Assembly: GCA_963706315.1 (NCBI GenBank)
Contig: CAVPMA010000014.1
Coordinates: 62,001-126,000 of the forward strand
Length of the DNA stretch: 64,000 bases
Source: CALMEC01 sp963706315
GTDB taxonomy: Bacteria; Actinomycetota; Thermoleophilia; Miltoncostaeales; Miltoncostaeaceae
Reading direction: 5' to 3'
Below, in pieces: positions 60,950 to 64,000 of this stretch. A model generated the notes under the pieces. That model was not told where the DNA came from. It saw nothing but the letters and a program-made list of their open reading frames with translations, and searched no databases. Made by a program: the position numbers and the translations under genes. Positions within the stretch are counted from its first letter, which is position 1. Each line of letters opens with the position of its first letter.

Positions 60950-61807
60950 TCAGTAGGGCGGGGGAAGCCGCCGTCCGCTGAGCGCCAGGACCGCGTCCAG
61001 CGTTGCGAACAGCCGGCTCTCACGGACCTCGCGCGTGAACCGGAACCCGCCGTCCGACTCCTGAAGCGAGCGAAGCGCCAGGCGCGTCGCCGATGACGGC
61101 GTCCGCCCCATCGCCCGCAGCGCGCAGATTGCGATGGCGGTCGAGTTCGCCTCGGTGGGCTTGCCGGCGCCGGCGATGTTGTAGCCGCCGCTCGGGTTGC
61201 GCTGGGCGAGCAGCCACGCGGTCGCCTGCCGCAGCATGGGGTCGGTCGCGGGCACGCCGGCGGACCGGCTCGCCTGGATCAAGAACCCAGTCACCGAGAC
61301 GTCGTCCCGGCCGGAGCGGCTGAGCGTGAATCCCCAGCCCCCGCCGGCGCGGGTATTTCGGAGCGCGGTGATCGCGGGCCGCGGCACCGGCTCCCCGGCT
61401 GCACGCAGCGCGAGGATCGCGTATGCCTGGTCGTATGCCGACACGCCGTAGCGACCACCGGCGTACTGCGCCCGGATGCGGGCGACGTAGTTGACGCCGC
61501 CGAGGCTGCGAGGGTTGCGACCCGCCGCCACGGTGGCGAGCACGACCTTGCCGGCCGCACCGGCTGTGACGGCGTACCCGGGGGCGGCGGGGGTCATGCG
61601 CGCGAGCCGCGTCCCGAGTACGGCGCGCGGCCTGCCGGTCGCCGCCAGCGCGACGATCGCGTCGGCCTGCTGGCCGACCGTGCCGATCGAGAGTCCCTGC
61701 AGCCACGTCGCGCCGGCGCGCGCCGCCTCACGATCGGTCGGCGCCACCGCCCCGGCCGGGACGGCCAGGACGGTGGCGAGAACGATGCCGGCGAGCCCCC
61801 GTCTCAT
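60950..61807 (-). CDS. Secreted alpha/alpha-toroid (terpene-cyclase-like repeat) protein of the B12-riboswitch operon
   Basis: A 285-residue exported protein. The signal peptide is GLAGIVLATVLAVPAGAVA. The rest is a chain of helix pairs of the squalene-cyclase/prenyltransferase repeat type: AGATWLQGLSIGTVGQQADAI, AYDQAYAILALRAAG, GGWGFTLSRSGRDDVSVTGF, ATAWLLAQRNPSGGYNI, STAIAICALRAMG, LQESDGGFRF. The catalytic DxDD of squalene cyclases is absent. The N-terminal domain of intrinsic factor and transcobalamin has the same toroid class. It overlaps the DUF4430-protein gene by four bases and lies downstream of a cobalamin riboswitch. Confidence 0.8.
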   Translation of the reverse strand: MRRGLAGIVLATVLAVPAGAVAPTDREAARAGATWLQGLSIGTVGQQADAIVALAATGRPRAVLGTRLARMTPAAPGYAVTAGAAGKVVLATVAAGRNPRSLGGVNYVARIRAQYAGGRYGVSAYDQAYAILALRAAGEPVPRPAITALRNTRAGGGWGFTLSRSGRDDVSVTGFLIQASRSAGVPATDPMLRQATAWLLAQRNPSGGYNIAGAGKPTEANSTAIAICALRAMGRTPSSATRLALRSLQESDGGFRFTREVRESRLFATLDAVLALSGRRLPPPY

Positions 61808-62976
61808 CGCGACGACCGCCTCGGCAGGACCGTGAACGAGATCGCGTTGACTGTCGTGATCCCGACGCTCTCACGGTTGCCGGCGCCGTCCACCGCGCGG
61901 CTCCACGCCCGGTACTTGCCGGCGGGCAGTGGCTTGGCGAGCTGCAGGAACCACCGGGTCCCACTCGACTTCGCCGGGATGAACAGGCGGTTGGTGCAGG
62001 AGCGTGCCGCCGTGAAGCCGCTCTTCGGACCGACGAACCGGCACTGGGTCCCGACGCGGCGGGCGACGGCGACCTCGACTGCGGCGATGTCGGAGCGATC
62101 CGGCCCGGCCGAGCCCCGCAGGCTGCGGAGGCTCGCGTACTTCCGCCCGGAGATCGGCGATGCGATCACGCTTCCCGGTGCGACGGTGTCGAAGGTGCCC
62201 GGACGAACGACGGGGGCGGGGATGGCGGGCAGGTCGCATACGGTGGGGTCGTCGGTGAACGAGCAGACGTTGCGGACCTGGCTGCGAACCTCGCCGGAGC
62301 GTGTGGCGGAGACCTGCTTGACGCCCACGCCGGTGGCGAGCAGCGTCACGCGCCCGCTCGTGTCGGCGGTCAGCGTCTGGTCGCCGTAGCGAATCGTCGC
62401 TCCCGCGGCCGGAATGCCCGCGCCGGTGTCGTCGAAGCTGCGGACGCTCACCGTGAACGTCTGCCCCTGCGGGAACTTGTCGCCGGGGACGGTGAGGTCG
62501 AGCTCCCGGGCGCTGCTCTGGGCGAACGGGAGGAACGCCCACGTCACGACGTCGCCCGCCTTGAGGGTGACTGCGTCGGCGCCGACCGATGCCGTCACGT
62601 TGTTCACCTTGACGCGGAACGCGGGGTCGAGGGTGGGAGGCGAGGCCTCGCCGCCGATGCGGGTGATGAACGACGACGGCGGCGACGGGGGGAACGTGAA
62701 GATCGAGAAACCGAGCGGGATGCCCGCCGTCTTGGTGGCGGTGGCGAGCTGCGCGGTCGCCGACGCGGCCGGCACGGTGATGGTGTCGGCGTCGGTGGTG
62801 TCGTTGACGACGACGGTCGCCCCGACGGCGTCGTCGACGATCACCGATCGCTCGGAGAGGATGTTGGCGGAGCCTCCCTCGACGCGGATGACGGTCGAGA
62901 TCGGGGCGGCGGCCGCGATGGCCGGAATGGCAAGGGCGGCTGCGATCGCAGCTCCGCTCATGCGGACGGGTTTCAT
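61804..62976 (-). CDS. Secreted DUF4430 (transcobalamin C-domain-like) protein under B12-riboswitch control
   Basis: A 390-residue exported protein. Signal peptide: MSGAAIAAALAIPAIAAAAP. Residues about 28-150 match DUF4430: VIRVEGGSANILSERSV, a helix ATAQLATATKTAG, FITRIGGEAS, AFRVKVNNVTASVG, and VTLKAGDVVTWAF (the GDxVxW strand). An Ig-like domain follows (about 158-245, TVSVRSFDDTGAGIPAAGAT), then a C-terminal beta domain with Cys pairs (about 285-388). The ATG at 62976 follows AAGAGGAGC and gives the signal peptide. DUF4430 resembles the C-terminal beta domain of transcobalamin and intrinsic factor. It is the first gene after the riboswitch. Confidence 0.82.
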   Translation of the reverse strand: MKPVRMSGAAIAAALAIPAIAAAAPISTVIRVEGGSANILSERSVIVDDAVGATVVVNDTTDADTITVPAASATAQLATATKTAGIPLGFSIFTFPPSPPSSFITRIGGEASPPTLDPAFRVKVNNVTASVGADAVTLKAGDVVTWAFLPFAQSSARELDLTVPGDKFPQGQTFTVSVRSFDDTGAGIPAAGATIRYGDQTLTADTSGRVTLLATGVGVKQVSATRSGEVRSQVRNVCSFTDDPTVCDLPAIPAPVVRPGTFDTVAPGSVIASPISGRKYASLRSLRGSAGPDRSDIAAVEVAVARRVGTQCRFVGPKSGFTAARSCTNRLFIPAKSSGTRWFLQLAKPLPAGKYRAWSRAVDGAGNRESVGITTVNAISFTVLPRRSSR

Positions 62977-63013
62977 CTGGTGCTCCTCTTTCGCGGAGGG
63001 GTTTCTGTTCACC

Positions 63014-63180
63014 GCCGGTCGGAGCAGGTCTCCTGGCTTCCCGATCATCACGACCTCCGCGCCTTCCCAGGGTCACCCCCAGTGGCCGGCTCTTCGCCCG
63101 GCGGATATCGCTCCCGAGTCACAGTGGCGCGACCGCACCGGATTCACACCGGTTTCCTCCGCGCCGACCGAAAGTGTGGG
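63014..63180 (-). ncRNA. Cobalamin riboswitch
   Basis: On the minus strand, in order: GAGGAAACCGGTGTGAATC and the partner CCGG (P3/J region), GCGCCACTGTGA (consensus GCxACTGTxA), GGCCACTGG, TGGGAAGGCGC, and the 3' hallmark AGCCAGGAGACCTGC. GGTCGG (63164-63169) can pair with CCGACC (63017-63022) to close P1. All core elements of the AdoCbl-type riboswitch are present. It ends about 40 bases before the ATG at 62976, so it can control translation by occluding the start region, or transcription. Confidence 0.92.
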
Positions 63181-63316
63181 GACCCTACATGGAGTCGTTG
63201 CCGCGTGCCGGAACCGACGCGAGGCCACATTAGGGTGTGTCCGGCCCGGGCCGTCGCGAATCCAGCGGTGCGATGGTCGAGGGCCTCCGCCATGTGCAAT
63301 CGAAAGGAGCGAGGCC

Positions 63317-63838
63317 ATGACCCCGGCAACCAGCCCGAACCGGATCGTGATCCAGCCCGGCGAAGGCGAGCATGCGAAGCTCGGCACGCTCGGCGTCATC
63401 TGGAAGATCGAGGGCTTCGAGGCCGGTGAGCGCTTCTCGGTCGTCGAGCATCCGATCCCGCCGCGGTCGCTCGCCGCCCCGCTCCACCGTCATCACAACG
63501 AGGACGAGTACTCCTACGTGCTGGAAGGGGCCCTTGGGGCGCTGCTCGGCGACGAGGTCGTCGAGGCGGGTCCGGGCTCCTGGGTGTTCAAGCGCCGCGG
63601 GCAGTGGCACACGTTCTGGAACGCCGGCGACACGCCGTGCCGCATCATCGAGGTGATCTCCCCGGCCGGCTTCGAGAACTACTTCCGTGAGGTGGCGGAG
63701 GTGTTCGCCGCGGCGGCCGGGGGCCCGCCTGACGGCGCTCGCATCGGCGCGATCGCCAGCCGGTACGCGCTCGACCTCGACGTCGCCAGCATCCCGGGCC
63801 TCTGCGCGCGATTCGGCCTCACCCATCCCATGGCGTGA
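63317..63838 (+). CDS. Cupin-domain protein
   Basis: A 173-residue cupin. Motif 1: LHRHHNEDEYSYVLEGALGAL, with the HxH(x)xxxxE ligands and Tyr; motif 2: GSWVFKRRGQWHTFWNAG. Metal ligands are complete. The C-terminal helix region (AEVFAAAAGG...ARIGAIASRYALDLD) is typical of cupin_2 proteins related to quercetin 2,3-dioxygenase-like enzymes. The ATG at 63317 follows AAAGGAGCGAGG. Divergent from the B12-riboswitch operon. Confidence 0.85.
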   Translation: MTPATSPNRIVIQPGEGEHAKLGTLGVIWKIEGFEAGERFSVVEHPIPPRSLAAPLHRHHNEDEYSYVLEGALGALLGDEVVEAGPGSWVFKRRGQWHTFWNAGDTPCRIIEVISPAGFENYFREVAEVFAAAAGGPPDGARIGAIASRYALDLDVASIPGLCARFGLTHPMA

Positions 63839-63918
63839 CACCGCCGGGGGCCTCGTCGTGGTCGTCCGGGTCCATCGTCACTGCCGCGGCGGCCGGCTGC
63901 AGCTACGATCACATCCGG

Positions 63919-64000
63919 ATGCCCCCGTTGCTCAACCGAGTCCTGACCACGCCAGGCCCCTTCGCGCTGCTGATGCTCGCGGTGATGGTCGTCGGCCTCG
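63919..64000 (+). CDS. Start of a membrane protein, cut by window edge
   Basis: The ATG at 63919 begins MPPLLNRVLTTPGPFALLML, leading into a hydrophobic helix, and continues to the window end. Only 27 residues are present, so no family can be given. Confidence 0.5.
   Translation, partial: MPPLLNRVLTTPGPFALLMLAVMVVGL

Overview
The window is GC-rich, with frequent GTG and a few TTG starts and tightly packed short operons. This points to an actinobacterium, most probably the deep-branching Thermoleophilia/Solirubrobacterales. The lineage call is inference from an RsiG-like protein with a single c-di-GMP-type motif, a PspA-PspAA pair, many secreted proteins with Arg/Thr-rich C-terminal beta domains, and GerMN plus Amidase_3. 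No rRNA, tRNA or CRISPR array was found.

Region by region. 1-10 kb is accessory: a 5'-truncated protein with a glycine zipper, an IS3-type insertion sequence (1414-2752) with intact ends, an acetate-permease-like gene, gene remnants, and a large two-enzyme effector-like protein (esterase-like plus M15 peptidase) split by one frameshift. 10-35 kb is a patchwork of transporters, cupins, small membrane proteins and secreted proteins, with two regulator/target pairs (ArsR-MFS, TetR-FAD oxidoreductase), a transmembrane diguanylate cyclase, and several decayed genes (amphi-Trp, GNAT, a secreted protein, a zwf fragment). 35-39 kb is a molybdenum-enzyme block: FdhD, an FdhF/YdeP-type oxidoreductase and MobA. 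39.4-42.6 kb is a metY-metX-metW methionine operon, followed by an RsiG-like anti-sigma protein. 43.5-49.5 kb is an operon for 2-oxoacid to acyl-CoA catabolism (indolepyruvate-type ferredoxin oxidoreductase, acyl-CoA dehydrogenase, CoA transferase) with a divergent Lrp/AsnC regulator; its first gene is broken by at least seven frameshifts. 50-60.9 kb holds a secreted beta-propeller, the pspA-pspAA-dCMP deaminase operon, cell-wall genes (GerMN lipoprotein, amidase) and a DNA-repair operon (DnaQ-UvrC fusion, a cytoplasmic periplasmic-binding-protein-like protein, MutY).

The most interesting locus is 60950-63180. A cobalamin riboswitch on the minus strand precedes two overlapping genes for secreted proteins. 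One carries a DUF4430 domain, which resembles the C-terminal beta domain of transcobalamin. The other is an alpha/alpha toroid of the terpene-cyclase type, the fold class of the N-terminal domain of intrinsic factor. Together they look like a split bacterial version of the animal vitamin B12 carrier, controlled by B12 itself.

Single-base indels without accompanying nonsense substitutions break several genes, mostly between 7 and 34 kb and at 46-49 kb, while 35-46 kb and 49.5-64 kb look clean. Either patches of the assembly are unpolished or these genes are recently decaying; the sequence alone cannot settle which.
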